NCBI GenBank assembly: GCA_021846605.1
Contig: JAJZWQ010000084.1
Location: forward strand, 1-13,610
DNA: 13,610 bases
Source of the DNA: Bacillota bacterium
Lineage (GTDB): Bacteria > Bacillota_E > RBS10-35 > JAJYVN01
Direction: 5' to 3'
The translations under genes were made by a program, and so were the position numbers. Each line of letters opens with the position of its first letter. Positions within the stretch are counted from its first letter, which is position 1. The notes below the pieces were generated by a model. It ran no database searches. It worked only from the letters and a program-made list of their open reading frames with translations, and was not told the origin of the DNA. Shown piece by piece: positions 7,758-13,610 of the stretch.

Positions 7758-7768
7758 TTCAGGCCAGG
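7749..7768. terminator. Hairpin spanning both convergent stop codons, possible bidirectional terminator
   Basis: CCTGGC at 7749-7754 and GCCAGG at 7763-7768 form a perfect 6-bp stem with an eight-base centre (one further T-G wobble possible). Both stop codons (TGA 7755-7757 on plus, TGA 7759-7761 on minus) lie in the loop. There is no T tract on either side, so termination is plausible by position only. Confidence 0.35.
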
Positions 7769-8667
7769 ACGAGTTTGCCGGTGGGACCCCCAGTACTTCC
7801 CCAAGCCGACTGGTCGTTCCCATTGCAGTCGTACAGGATCTGGCCCCAAGTCTGGCCCTGGCGCGAGGTGCCGCCCAAACCGAAGCCGATCCCCGCCCCG
7901 GCCTGGACCGTCCAGGCGTAGGAGGCCTGGAGTTCGGACCAGGGGATGGCGACGGCGAAGCCATAGCCCGTGGCCGTCTGCCTGTACCCCATCCGCACAT
8001 CCTGCACGGCATGCTCATTGGCGCCGGCGCTCGTTCCCTCGCGGTCCCAGGCGCGCGGCTGGACCTTGCTACCGGTGAACGGTGTCAGGAAGAAGGCGTA
8101 GTCTCCGGGCCCATACTTGGTGCCGTCGTTTTGATTGCTGGTGTTGAAGAACAAGAGCAGGGCGTCCCCCAGATAATACTGGGCGTTGCCGCCATTATTG
8201 GCGTAGGGCGGGGCCTGAACCCGCTGCTCCAGGGCATAGAAGTACTGGGGGTCCCACTGCAGGTATACGGAACTGGTGAAGGTCGGGCTCTCAGCCACGG
8301 TACCGCGTTGCTCGACGCCGGCCGCGGCGGGCGACACGTCGATGGCGGGCGCCCGGTTCCAGGTGGCGTCCAGGGCCCCGGTAAGGGTGACCTGCGCCTG
8401 CGGCGCGCGTTGGATCGTGATGGTGGCTGCGGTTTGGGGGCCGGGCAAGGCGCGCGCTACCGCCGCCTTGAGGCCGGGCGGCTGCGGGCTTTGGCTGACC
8501 GCCTTCCGGGCGCAGGCCGCAAGCAGGGGCCCGGCCAGGCCAGCGGTCGCCAAGACCGCCGATCGGCGCAGCAGCGCCCGACGCGTCGCTACAATCTCGG
8601 TGTTTCCGTCCCTGCCCTGGCCCCCTAGCGATGGCGCCGCGGTCTTTTTCCTCCCCCGCTTCGACAT
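7759..8667 (-). CDS. Tat-exported lipoprotein with CBM9-like (sugar-binding/DOMON-like) domain
   Basis: A 302-residue surface lipoprotein. Residues 28-52 form a twin-arginine lipoprotein signal: TRRALLRR, a hydrophobic stretch, then the lipobox LAAC with the lipidated Cys at 52. The mature part (about 85-302) looks like the CBM9/ethylbenzene-dehydrogenase-type beta sandwich: VTLTGALDATWNRAP (93-107), VYLQWDPQYFYALE (134-147), LGDALLLFFNTS (166-177) and GYGFAVAIPWSEL (234-246). Proteins with this fold bind sugars or heme; no heme-binding pattern is evident, so glycan binding is the better guess. The ATG at 8667 has GGAG three bases upstream, a rather short spacing. The frame continues upstream but overlaps the divergent gene, and the signal peptide fixes the start here. 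It faces the sugar isomerase gene across a 231-bp gap, consistent with a role in carbohydrate handling. Confidence 0.8.
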   Translation of the reverse strand: MSKRGRKKTAAPSLGGQGRDGNTEIVATRRALLRRSAVLATAGLAGPLLAACARKAVSQSPQPPGLKAAVARALPGPQTAATITIQRAPQAQVTLTGALDATWNRAPAIDVSPAAAGVEQRGTVAESPTFTSSVYLQWDPQYFYALEQRVQAPPYANNGGNAQYYLGDALLLFFNTSNQNDGTKYGPGDYAFFLTPFTGSKVQPRAWDREGTSAGANEHAVQDVRMGYRQTATGYGFAVAIPWSELQASYAWTVQAGAGIGFGLGGTSRQGQTWGQILYDCNGNDQSAWGSTGGPTGKLVLA

Positions 8668-8702
8668 CTTCTCCGGATGGTACCACAGCAATCTGCTGCC
8701 TG

Positions 8703-8719
8703 GTGTCTGTTCCAGACAC
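8703..8719. promoter_or_regulatory. Perfect 17-nt inverted repeat between divergent lipoprotein and isomerase genes
   Basis: GTGTCTG (8703-8709), TTC, CAGACAC (8713-8719) is a perfect 7-bp inverted repeat with a three-base centre. It is 36 bp upstream of the lipoprotein start. This is the size and symmetry of a dimeric-regulator operator and could serve both divergent genes. A second repeat, CCGGGC/GCCCGG, is at 8783-8799. Confidence 0.45.
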
Positions 8720-8898
8720 TGGGAGGAAGGGTGGGGCGGCAGGAGGGCCTGCGCCCTCGCCGAACACAACGGCTCGGCGCCGCCGGGCTGTCGGCCCGGA
8801 CGGTGGTCCGCCCGCCGTGGCTCGTTCAGAGGCCGCGGCGTATGGGAGGCAAGCGCCCGGTCCGGCGGACCGTGTGCCCCGGGACCGGGTGTGACACC

Positions 8899-9708
8899 GT
8901 GCAGATTGCGTTCACCACGTACTCGACCCCCGAATGGTCCCTGGAGGCCGTGGCCGAACGGGCCGCGCGCCTGGGGTATGACGCCGTGGAGGTCCGGGTC
9001 GGCCAGCAGCACGGAATCGACGCCGACGCCACGCCGCAACGCTGCGCCCAGGTGCGCAAGCTCTTCGCCGAAGATCGTGTGGCCATCTGCGCTTTGGCAA
9101 GCAGCTGCCGCTTCGCCCCCTGCGGCCCAGAGGAGCACCAGGGCCAGGTGGCTACCGCCAAGCGGCTCCTGGAGGTGGCCGGGGCCATCGGCGCGCCGGT
9201 CCTGCGCGTCTTCGGCGGGGCCTTTGCGGCGCCGACGACGGAAGCCGAGGCGGTGGCGCGCGTGGTGGACGGGCTTGGGCAACTGGCCGGGCCGGCCCGC
9301 GCCGCCGGGGTGAAGCTGGCGCTGGAGACCCACGACGGCTTCAGCGCGGCCGCGCAAGTGCGGCAGGTGCTGGCCCAGATCGACGACCCCTGGGTCGGGG
9401 CCTGCTGGGACTGGCTCCATCCCCACCGGGTGGGGGAGAGCGTCGCGGAGACGGCCCGGCATCTGCACGGGCGCGTGGTGCACGTGCACGCCAAGGACGC
9501 CCTGCGGGACGCCAACGGCCGCTGGCAGGCAGAGTACTTGGGCCACGGCGTGTTGCCGCTGGGCGACCTCTATCGGGCCCTGCGGGACGAGGGCTACGAG
9601 GGGGCGCTCTCGTTCGAGTGGGAGCGGGGCGGAGACCCCGACCCGACGGTTGCGCTGCAGGTCTACGAACAGGGCATGCGGTCGCTGGCGCGCGCCATGC
9701 ATGCCTGA
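8899..9708 (+). CDS. Sugar phosphate isomerase/epimerase family protein (xylose isomerase-like TIM barrel)
   Basis: A 269-residue protein of the AP endonuclease 2/xylose-isomerase-like TIM-barrel family, cytosolic metal-dependent enzymes that interconvert ketoses, inososes or related sugars. Opening QIAFTTYSTPEWSLEAVAE and YDAVEVRV are typical of the first two strands. Likely metal ligands are E143 (LALETHD), D171 and H174 (CWDWLHPHR), H197 (HVHAKD) and E240 (LSFEWE); H216 in LGHGVLPLGDL lies on the loop that often contacts substrate. The length is normal. The GTG at 8899 is chosen because the family starts two or three residues before this first strand; upstream in-frame sequence from 8677 is Arg-rich and has no family match. 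GGGTG lies about eight bases upstream. Next to a sugar-binding lipoprotein it suggests carbohydrate or polyol use. The exact substrate cannot be told from sequence. Confidence 0.88.
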   Translation: MQIAFTTYSTPEWSLEAVAERAARLGYDAVEVRVGQQHGIDADATPQRCAQVRKLFAEDRVAICALASSCRFAPCGPEEHQGQVATAKRLLEVAGAIGAPVLRVFGGAFAAPTTEAEAVARVVDGLGQLAGPARAAGVKLALETHDGFSAAAQVRQVLAQIDDPWVGACWDWLHPHRVGESVAETARHLHGRVVHVHAKDALRDANGRWQAEYLGHGVLPLGDLYRALRDEGYEGALSFEWERGGDPDPTVALQVYEQGMRSLARAMHA

Positions 9709-9746
9709 GGGCGCGCGGCGCGGGTGCCGACCGGCGCCGCGCGCCC
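9709..9746 (+). terminator. 13-bp-stem GC hairpin directly after the isomerase stop codon
   Basis: GGGCGCGCGGCGC (9709-9721) and GCGCCGCGCGCCC (9734-9746) pair perfectly with a 12-base loop, beginning at the base after the TGA. No T tract follows, as is common for terminators in high-GC bacteria. Position and stem strength favour a transcription terminator or 3'-end stabiliser. Confidence 0.65.
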
Positions 9747-10070
9747 GCGGGCCGGGGGTTCCCAGCTGCTGGGGATGTTGCGGCCTTTTAGGTCCTGGGA
9801 TGGCAGGCGGAACGGCCTAGGCCTATCCGCCATGCGCCCAGGGCGTGGGGCCCAGCCCCACCCCTGCGGCCAGGCCGGGCCGGCTGCCCGGTCGTCCGGA
9901 TCGTCGTCCGTTGGCTGGACACCTTCGGCGCGCAGGATCCGACGCGCGCGTCCAGAATGCCTGGCGATCCAATCTGCGTTTTTAGGGGTTGGATGAGGGT
10001 TTTGGGTGTGCGCGGCGGTGCGTGCCCAAGCCCTTTGCGTCTCAAGCGCCGACCGCGAGGGGGGCGGAAC
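9747..10070. other. Palindrome-rich gap before the HD-domain gene
   Basis: No convincing gene is seen. The gap contains a 26-nt palindrome (9806-9831), a 7-bp-stem hairpin GTGGGGC/GCCCCAC (9845-9861, loop CCA), a CCCAG/CTGGG hairpin near 9770, and ATCCAA/TTGGAT (9967-9972 and 9989-9994) around a TTTTTAGGGG run. The promoter of the HD/deaminase pair must lie here, but I cannot place it. The open frame at 9724-9996 is Arg/Gly/Pro rich and looks like chance. Confidence 0.5.
9806..9831. repeat. 26-nt imperfect palindrome with nested 10-bp perfect palindrome
   Basis: GGCGGA (9806-9811) and TCCGCC (9826-9831) flank GGCCTAGGCC (9814-9823), with two unpaired bases on each side. The pairing can extend outward through GCA/TGC with one bulged base. 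It could be an operator, an RNA structure or a relic of a repeat element; nothing in the sequence decides between these. Confidence 0.55.
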
Positions 10071-11441
10071 GTGCGGCCGCAGGAGGCAGGCACCCTGCCC
10101 GTTGCGCCGGCCAGTTGGCCCGGCGTGGCCGACGGGGCTCCGATCCGCATTCCGCTGCGCGGCAACGTCCCCGCCGGACCGGCCGCGCGGGCCCTGATCG
10201 ACACAGCGCCACTGCAGCGCCTGCGCGGTGTGCGGCAACTCGGTCTGGCCCACCTGGTCTATCCCGGGGGCGGCCACTCGCGCTTTGAGCACAGCCTGGG
10301 GGTGTATGCGCTCGGCCGGTTGCTTCTGGGGCACCTCTTTGCCCGCAGCGGCCGCCGCTACCTGACCCCCGAGGACGGCTACGCCTTCCTGGCGGCGTGC
10401 CTGCTGCACGATGTCGGTCACTATCCCTTCTCGCACACGCTGGAGGAGGTGCCGCGCCACCCGGACGGCCGCGTCACCATCCCGCGCCATGACGAACGCG
10501 CGCGCACGATCATCCTGGGAGACCCCGAGGTGTCTCAGGTGCTGCGCACCCGGTGGGGAGCCGAGCCCGAGCGGATCGCGCGCATCATCGACGAGCGCGA
10601 CTGCGGGGGGGAACCGGCCGATGCCCGCCTGCGCCAACTCCTGTGTGGGCCGCTCAACCCCGACCGCCTGGACTACCTGGAGCGGGACAGCCAGCACCTG
10701 GGGGTGCCCTATGGCCAGGCCCTGGACATCCCGCGCCTTTTGGACAGCATTGACTTCGTGCCGGACGGCAGCGAATTGGGGGTCTCCCCCAAGGGCGTGC
10801 CCGCCGTCGAGACCCTGATCTTCGCCTCGTACCTGATGTATCGGGAGGCATACTGGCACCACACCGTCCGGGCGGCACAGGCAATGCTCAAGCGCGCCGT
10901 GACCGAGGCCCTGCTGGCAGAAGAGATCGACTTCGCCCGCCTGATTGCCGCTGACGACGAGCAGGCGATGGCGCTGCTGCGCGCCTGCCGCAATCCGGCC
11001 ACGGCTGAGCTGACCCGAGGGCTCGGCCCCGGGCGGCGCCTGTACCGACGGGTATGGAACGGCAGCCCTGAACAGGCGGCCGCGCTCCCGGCCGGGGCCA
11101 CCCGCGACCTGCTGTTGCGGCTGGCCACCCAGGATCCCTGGGCGTCCGAGCGGGAACTGGCCGGGGTGGTGGCTGGGTTCAACACCGCAGCGCACGCGGG
11201 GCTCGCCCCGCACCAACTCCTCTGCGATGTGGCCGGTCGGGGCAAGGAACTCTTCTTTGCGGTGCCTCTGGTGGGAACCACCGGGCCCAAGAGCACCCGC
11301 GACCCCGATGTGTCGCTCATCGCCCCCTCCCTGGCCGATAACTTCGAACGCCACGCCAAGCGCCTGCAACTGCTGGCCACCCCAGGCGCGGCCGCGGGCC
11401 TGGCCACCTATCTGGGGTTGCCGGCCGGGGGGGACGCGTGA
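10071..11441 (+). CDS. SAMHD1-like HD-domain (deoxynucleoside) triphosphohydrolase
   Basis: A 456-residue cytosolic HD-superfamily phosphohydrolase. Numbered from the GTG at 10071: PLQRLRGVRQLGLAHLVYPG (about 47-66), then the metal-site motifs RFEHSLG (H74), LLHDVGHYPFSH (H113, D114) and LNPDRLDYLERDS (D198). These align with H167, H206/D207 and D311 of human SAMHD1; the R199, Y202 and D206 that follow sit where SAMHD1 has its K312, Y315 and D319 triphosphate contacts. Relatives hydrolyse dNTPs to deoxynucleosides plus triphosphate, though some act on other nucleotides. The start is set by GAGGGG eight bases before GTG 10071; the frame is open from 9957 but that part lacks family sequence. 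The stop shares its last base with the start of the cytidine deaminase gene, so the two are probably translated together for nucleotide pool control or salvage. Confidence 0.88.
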   Translation: MRPQEAGTLPVAPASWPGVADGAPIRIPLRGNVPAGPAARALIDTAPLQRLRGVRQLGLAHLVYPGGGHSRFEHSLGVYALGRLLLGHLFARSGRRYLTPEDGYAFLAACLLHDVGHYPFSHTLEEVPRHPDGRVTIPRHDERARTIILGDPEVSQVLRTRWGAEPERIARIIDERDCGGEPADARLRQLLCGPLNPDRLDYLERDSQHLGVPYGQALDIPRLLDSIDFVPDGSELGVSPKGVPAVETLIFASYLMYREAYWHHTVRAAQAMLKRAVTEALLAEEIDFARLIAADDEQAMALLRACRNPATAELTRGLGPGRRLYRRVWNGSPEQAAALPAGATRDLLLRLATQDPWASERELAGVVAGFNTAAHAGLAPHQLLCDVAGRGKELFFAVPLVGTTGPKSTRDPDVSLIAPSLADNFERHAKRLQLLATPGAAAGLATYLGLPAGGDA

Positions 11442-11875
11442 TGGCCGCACTGGAGGCGGAATGGCTTTTGGACCTGGCCCGCCAAGCCGCGGCGGCCGCC
11501 TACGCCCCGTACTCCGGCTTCCAGGTCGGCGCCGTGGTGCTGGGGGAGGGCGGGGGCCTGTATAGCGGCTGCAACGTGGAGAACGCGTCGTACGGAATCT
11601 CTCTGTGCGCCGAGCGGGCCGCGATCGCCGCGGCGATCCGGGCGGGGGAGCGCCATCTCGTGGGGCTGGCGGTCTGGGGAGCCCGTCTGGGGCAGGCGCC
11701 TGCCCCCTGCTCGCCCTGCGGTGCCTGCCGCCAGGCGCTCGCCGAATTCGGCGGTCCGGACCTGCCGATCTGGAGCGCGGGGGCCGACGGGGTACCGGTG
11801 ACCTGGACCCTGGGTGCGTTGTTGCCGGAGGCGTTTGCCCTCCCGGGTGAAGGCCATGGGGGGGAACGCGATTGA
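11441..11875 (+). CDS. cdd: Cytidine deaminase
   Basis: A 144-residue zinc enzyme that deaminates cytidine and deoxycytidine to uridine and deoxyuridine in pyrimidine salvage. Seen: YAPYSGFQVGAVVL at about 21-34, the substrate-binding NVENASYG at 45-52, the catalytic CAERAAI with zinc ligand C56 and proton-shuttle E58, and PCGACRQ with zinc ligands C93 and C96. Length and motif spacing match the homotetrameric short form. The ATG at 11441 overlaps the TGA of the HD gene by one base; a GTG at 11438 gives one more residue and is the alternative. The coupling to a dNTP triphosphohydrolase makes sense: deoxycytidine released upstream could be deaminated here. The C-terminal tail after about residue 130 is Gly-rich and unremarkable. 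Confidence 0.93.
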   Translation: MAALEAEWLLDLARQAAAAAYAPYSGFQVGAVVLGEGGGLYSGCNVENASYGISLCAERAAIAAAIRAGERHLVGLAVWGARLGQAPAPCSPCGACRQALAEFGGPDLPIWSAGADGVPVTWTLGALLPEAFALPGEGHGGERD

Positions 11876-11947
11876 AGGAAGCGGGTGCTGACCTGGTGCG
11901 CCCGGCCCAATTGGAGAGAATTCAAGCGCGGTCCCGCGTGCCGGTTC
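11876..11947. other. 72-bp convergent gap, no clear terminator
   Basis: The gap separates the deaminase from the convergent VKOR gene. It holds only a small CGCGG/CCGCG inverted repeat at 11928-11939 with a two-base centre. No T tract follows it on either strand. Confidence 0.3.
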
Positions 11948-12367
11948 TCATCCCTCTGGTGCGGGCCGTATCCCCATCGCGATGAAGAGGTTGGCCAGGA
12001 CCAGCAGGTGCACGATGCTGCACCACAGGCACAGCACGCCGACGACGAAGAGCTCGATGTAAATGAAGTACACGACCGAGAGGGCGCCCACGACCGCCCA
12101 GCCGAGGTCCAGCATCTGCGTCCAGGCGCCGCGCTCCCCGCGCAGCCAGATCGTCACGCCCAGAACCGCAAACCACAGCATGCCCCAGACGGCAAGCGGC
12201 AGGCCGAGCACCACAGACTGGGGACTGGTGACTACGCGCGCACAATCGATGAACGCGTTGTCCGTGCAGACGAGCGGCACGCGCGCGTCGTAGTGGACCA
12301 GCGTGAGGTAGACGGAGATGCCAAAGCCGACGGCGGCCAGGAGCGTCCGCCAGAGGCGGGTGGTCAT
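11948..12367 (-). CDS. Vitamin K epoxide reductase (VKOR) family protein
   Basis: A 139-residue membrane protein with four predicted helices (about 7-25, 52-74, 85-107 and 112-132). Bacterial VKORs re-oxidise a periplasmic or extracellular thioredoxin-like partner and pass electrons to quinone, as DsbB does. Seen: the loop cysteine pair C34 and C42 ([10 protein letters not shown]) after the first helix, the conserved Ser/Gly region [15 protein letters not shown] (48-62), and the active-site CLWC (C113, C116) beside the quinone. All four cysteines expected for a functional enzyme are present. Its ATG overlaps the stop of the upstream DUF929 gene (ATGA, 12364-12367), so the two are co-translated. 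Unlike many bacterial VKORs, it is not fused to a thioredoxin domain; the DUF929 protein probably fills that role. Confidence 0.88.
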   Translation of the reverse strand: MTTRLWRTLLAAVGFGISVYLTLVHYDARVPLVCTDNAFIDCARVVTSPQSVVLGLPLAVWGMLWFAVLGVTIWLRGERGAWTQMLDLGWAVVGALSVVYFIYIELFVVGVLCLWCSIVHLLVLANLFIAMGIRPAPEG

Positions 12368-13260
12368 CCGCTCTTCGCCGTCTTGGGCAGGGCCGCCGGC
12401 TTTGGCAGGGTCGGGACCAGTGCCGCGACTGGCGCGGAGGTGCAGACGTTGCTCGGCTGGTCGCCGTCGACCGAGCAGATGGCCGCAGACAGGATGTTGG
12501 CTTGGGCCAGGATGTTCGTCCCGACCGGGCTGGTGCCCTTATTCACGTCCTGGGCGATGGTCGACCAATTGAGACCGGCCAGGTAGCCCGGATCGTAGAG
12601 ACTTCCCGACCAGATGTAGCGGTTGGCGATATCGACGAAGGGAACGGCGCCGGCGCTCCCGAGCGCCGCCGGCAGGTAGGGCGGGGCGTCGTAGGTCTGC
12701 AGGGCCGAGAGCTGGGTGCTGTTCGGCTGCTGCAGCACCGTTCCCAGCACTCTGGTCTGGTTCTCAACCGACTGGAAGTCCACATAGGAACTGGTGTATG
12801 TGGCATGCACGAACGTGAACGTCGGTGTGTTGGGGTAGACATCGGTCCCGGAGGAGTTCATGTATTCGAGGCCGGACCAGGTGCCGAAGCGCGCCAGCGC
12901 CGCGACCATCGCCCAGCGACTGGCGGCGCAGTACGGGCAATACTCGAAGCCGAAATAGTAGAAGACGGGCTTGCCCCCGACCGTCCAGAGGGTGCTGCTG
13001 CCGCCGTACGGGCCGGAGGTGGACGTGGTCGGCGTCCCGGTCGCTTTGGCGAACGACGCCAGCGGCACAGTGGTCAGGGCCTGCACGATGCTGGGCGCCA
13101 CGGGCTTGTTGTCCACGCTGGGGCTGGCGCCATTGGGGGACGCCAGTTTGAGGATGACCAGCAGGGCGATGAGCGCAAGCACCCCCACCGGTAGCCACAG
13201 CCGGATGCCCGGAGACGAGCGGCGCGGGGCGTAGGCGCTGGGCCGACGCTTGTTGGCCAT
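12364..13260 (-). CDS. DUF929 family membrane-anchored thioredoxin-fold protein
   Basis: A 298-residue protein with a short basic N-terminus, one membrane helix at about 21-40, and an extracytoplasmic domain. The CPYC redox motif (C108, C111) sits after a hydrophobic strand ([19 protein letters not shown]), and VPF (P207) is a good candidate for the thioredoxin-fold cis-proline. A second cysteine pair (C262, C273) lies near the C-terminus and could form a structural or shuttle disulfide. The match is to DUF929, a thioredoxin-like family. Co-translation with VKOR (ATGA overlap) suggests it is the DsbA-like oxidant that VKOR recharges. The ATG at 13260 has only AAGGG three bases away. A TATAAG six bases upstream could place the transcription start on the ATG itself, that is, a leaderless mRNA. 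Confidence 0.82.
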   Translation of the reverse strand: MANKRRPSAYAPRRSSPGIRLWLPVGVLALIALLVILKLASPNGASPSVDNKPVAPSIVQALTTVPLASFAKATGTPTTSTSGPYGGSSTLWTVGGKPVFYYFGFEYCPYCAASRWAMVAALARFGTWSGLEYMNSSGTDVYPNTPTFTFVHATYTSSYVDFQSVENQTRVLGTVLQQPNSTQLSALQTYDAPPYLPAALGSAGAVPFVDIANRYIWSGSLYDPGYLAGLNWSTIAQDVNKGTSPVGTNILAQANILSAAICSVDGDQPSNVCTSAPVAALVPTLPKPAALPKTAKSG

Positions 13261-13265
13261 AATCC

Positions 13266-13271
13266 CTTATA
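13266..13271 (-). promoter_or_regulatory. Possible -10 element (TATAAG) for the DUF929-VKOR operon
   Basis: On the minus strand, TATAAG is followed by five bases (GGATT) and then the ATG at 13260, so initiation would fall at or next to the start codon. At 17-18 bp spacing only a weak TTCCGC is seen in the -35 position. This is a prediction from spacing alone. Confidence 0.3.
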
Positions 13272-13401
13272 TCATGGGCGATCCCAGGTGCGGAAGTTTT
13301 CGTCTCGCCCACAATCTCTTCCCCGTGGCCGATTGGTGGGTCGGTCTCACCGGGGCAGGGGCGACCGGGGGCAGGGGGGCGGAGGCCGGGCGGAGGCCCC
13401 G

Positions 13402-13494
13402 GCATGGCGGGCGGTATTCGACGCAAGCGGGCGCTACCGGTACCGGCTGACGCGGACCTGGCCGGAGGCGGGGAGTCTGTGCCTCCTCGTATAA
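13402..13494 (+). pseudogene. Truncated DUF1643 family N-terminal fragment
   Basis: A 30-residue stretch containing AVFDASGRYRYRLTRTW and then SLCLLV resembles the start of DUF1643 proteins, which open with a strand ending in GRYRY-L-R-W and continue into a hydrophobic strand and MLNPSTAD. Here TAA follows LCLLV directly, and I cannot find the NPSTAD continuation in any frame up to the window end. No good start codon with a ribosome binding site precedes it in this frame; the frame opens at 13288 with low-complexity sequence. I therefore read it as a remnant. An overlapping frame from ATG 13404 (after GGAGG) stays open to the edge but is Arg/Pro/Gly rich and looks like chance. Confidence 0.5.
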
Positions 13495-13530
13495 AGGGTG
13501 CGGCGGACGGGCCGCAAGCAGGTGGGTCCC

Positions 13531-13550
13531 GGGGGCCGGCCACGGCCCCC
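13531..13550. repeat. 8-bp-stem GC hairpin
   Basis: GGGGGCCG (13531-13538), loop GCCA, CGGCCCCC (13543-13550) is a perfect stem-loop. No T tract follows on the plus strand. It lies about 40 bp after the truncated DUF1643 frame and could be a terminator-like or leader structure. Confidence 0.5.
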
Positions 13551-13610
13551 CGCGCCGCTCGTGAGAAGCGAGTGAGCGCTCGAAAAGATTGCCGGCGGGG
13601 CTGGTCGGGG

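Larger units (their letters stand above)
13261..13610. other. 350-bp right-edge region without an intact gene
   Basis: Contains the presumed promoter of the minus-strand redox operon, the DUF1643 fragment, a plus-strand TATAAA at the end of that fragment (about 13490), a strong hairpin at 13531-13550 and a GAGCGCTC palindrome near 13575. The last 60 bases have several short inverted repeats and could be the start of a structured leader for a gene beyond the window, but no known riboswitch motif is recognisable. Confidence 0.4.

Noticed and set aside
8677..8898. N-terminal extension of the isomerase frame
   Set aside because: The family begins directly at QIAFTTYS, and the upstream codons are Arg-rich and cover an operator-like repeat.
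8668..9702. N-terminal extension of the lipoprotein frame up to 9702
   Set aside because: It is antisense to the isomerase. The Tat signal and lipobox require the start at 8667.
9663..11450. 595-residue minus-strand frame antisense to the HD gene
   Set aside because: The plus strand has complete HD motifs; the minus frame is a shadow.
13490..13610. T-box or other riboswitch at the right edge
   Set aside because: Hairpins and a GGTGGGTCCCGG stretch prompted the idea, but the conserved T-box sequence and specifier elements are not present in recognisable form and the window ends here.
1..13610. CRISPR arrays, tRNA or rRNA genes, insertion sequences
   Set aside because: I looked for regular spaced repeats, tRNA T-loop sequences and transposase motifs and saw none; the only tandem repeat is the two-copy 17-mer at 3054-3087.

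Overview
The window is GC-rich chromosomal DNA from a bacterium. Codons end mostly in G or C, GTG starts are common, and purine-rich ribosome binding sites (runs of G) precede most genes. An MMPL transporter, a VKOR plus thioredoxin-fold DUF929 pair and a Tat-type lipoprotein point to a high-GC Terrabacteria lineage (Actinomycetota, Chloroflexota or relatives, or high-GC Bacillota). That placement is inference; there is no rRNA or other phylogenetic marker. I see no tRNA, rRNA, CRISPR array, transposase or phage gene.

Layout, left to right. (1) A PhyH-type Fe(II)/2-oxoglutarate dioxygenase on the minus strand, then about 840 bp of apparently non-coding, less GC-rich DNA, then a GT-C-fold membrane glycosyltransferase-like gene on the minus strand. 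The latter is preceded by a possible 19-codon leader ORF that lies over a 17-bp tandem repeat. (2) Divergent from it, an MMPL/RND-type exporter on the plus strand. It is followed by a two-gene unit: a SAM methyltransferase with a long N-terminal extension, and an OmpR-type DNA-binding protein whose receiver domain seems to lack the phospho-acceptor Asp. The two overlap by a GTGA start/stop. (3) A Tat-exported lipoprotein with a CBM9-like domain (minus strand) meets this unit tail to tail with one base between the stop codons. It is divergent from a sugar-phosphate isomerase/epimerase-type TIM-barrel gene (plus strand), and a perfect 17-nt inverted repeat sits between the two. (4) After a 13-bp-stem hairpin and a palindrome-rich 362-bp gap come a SAMHD1-like HD-domain triphosphohydrolase and a cytidine deaminase, which share one base. 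(5) On the minus strand, a DUF929 thioredoxin-fold membrane protein and a VKOR protein overlap by ATGA and probably form an extracytoplasmic disulfide-forming pair. (6) The right edge holds a truncated DUF1643 N-terminal fragment and GC-rich hairpins.

How the genes may work together. The HD phosphohydrolase and cytidine deaminase fit one dNTP/deoxynucleoside turnover unit. DUF929 and VKOR fit one oxidative-folding pair (CXXC oxidant plus quinone-linked regenerator). The methyltransferase and the degenerate response regulator are translationally coupled and are the least explained pair. About the first 3.3 kb is visibly less GC-rich than the rest and may have a different history. Nothing here is a recognisable canonical defence or mobile system; the most unusual items are the methyltransferase/regulator pair, the leader ORF with its tandem repeat, and the strong palindromes in three intergenic gaps.
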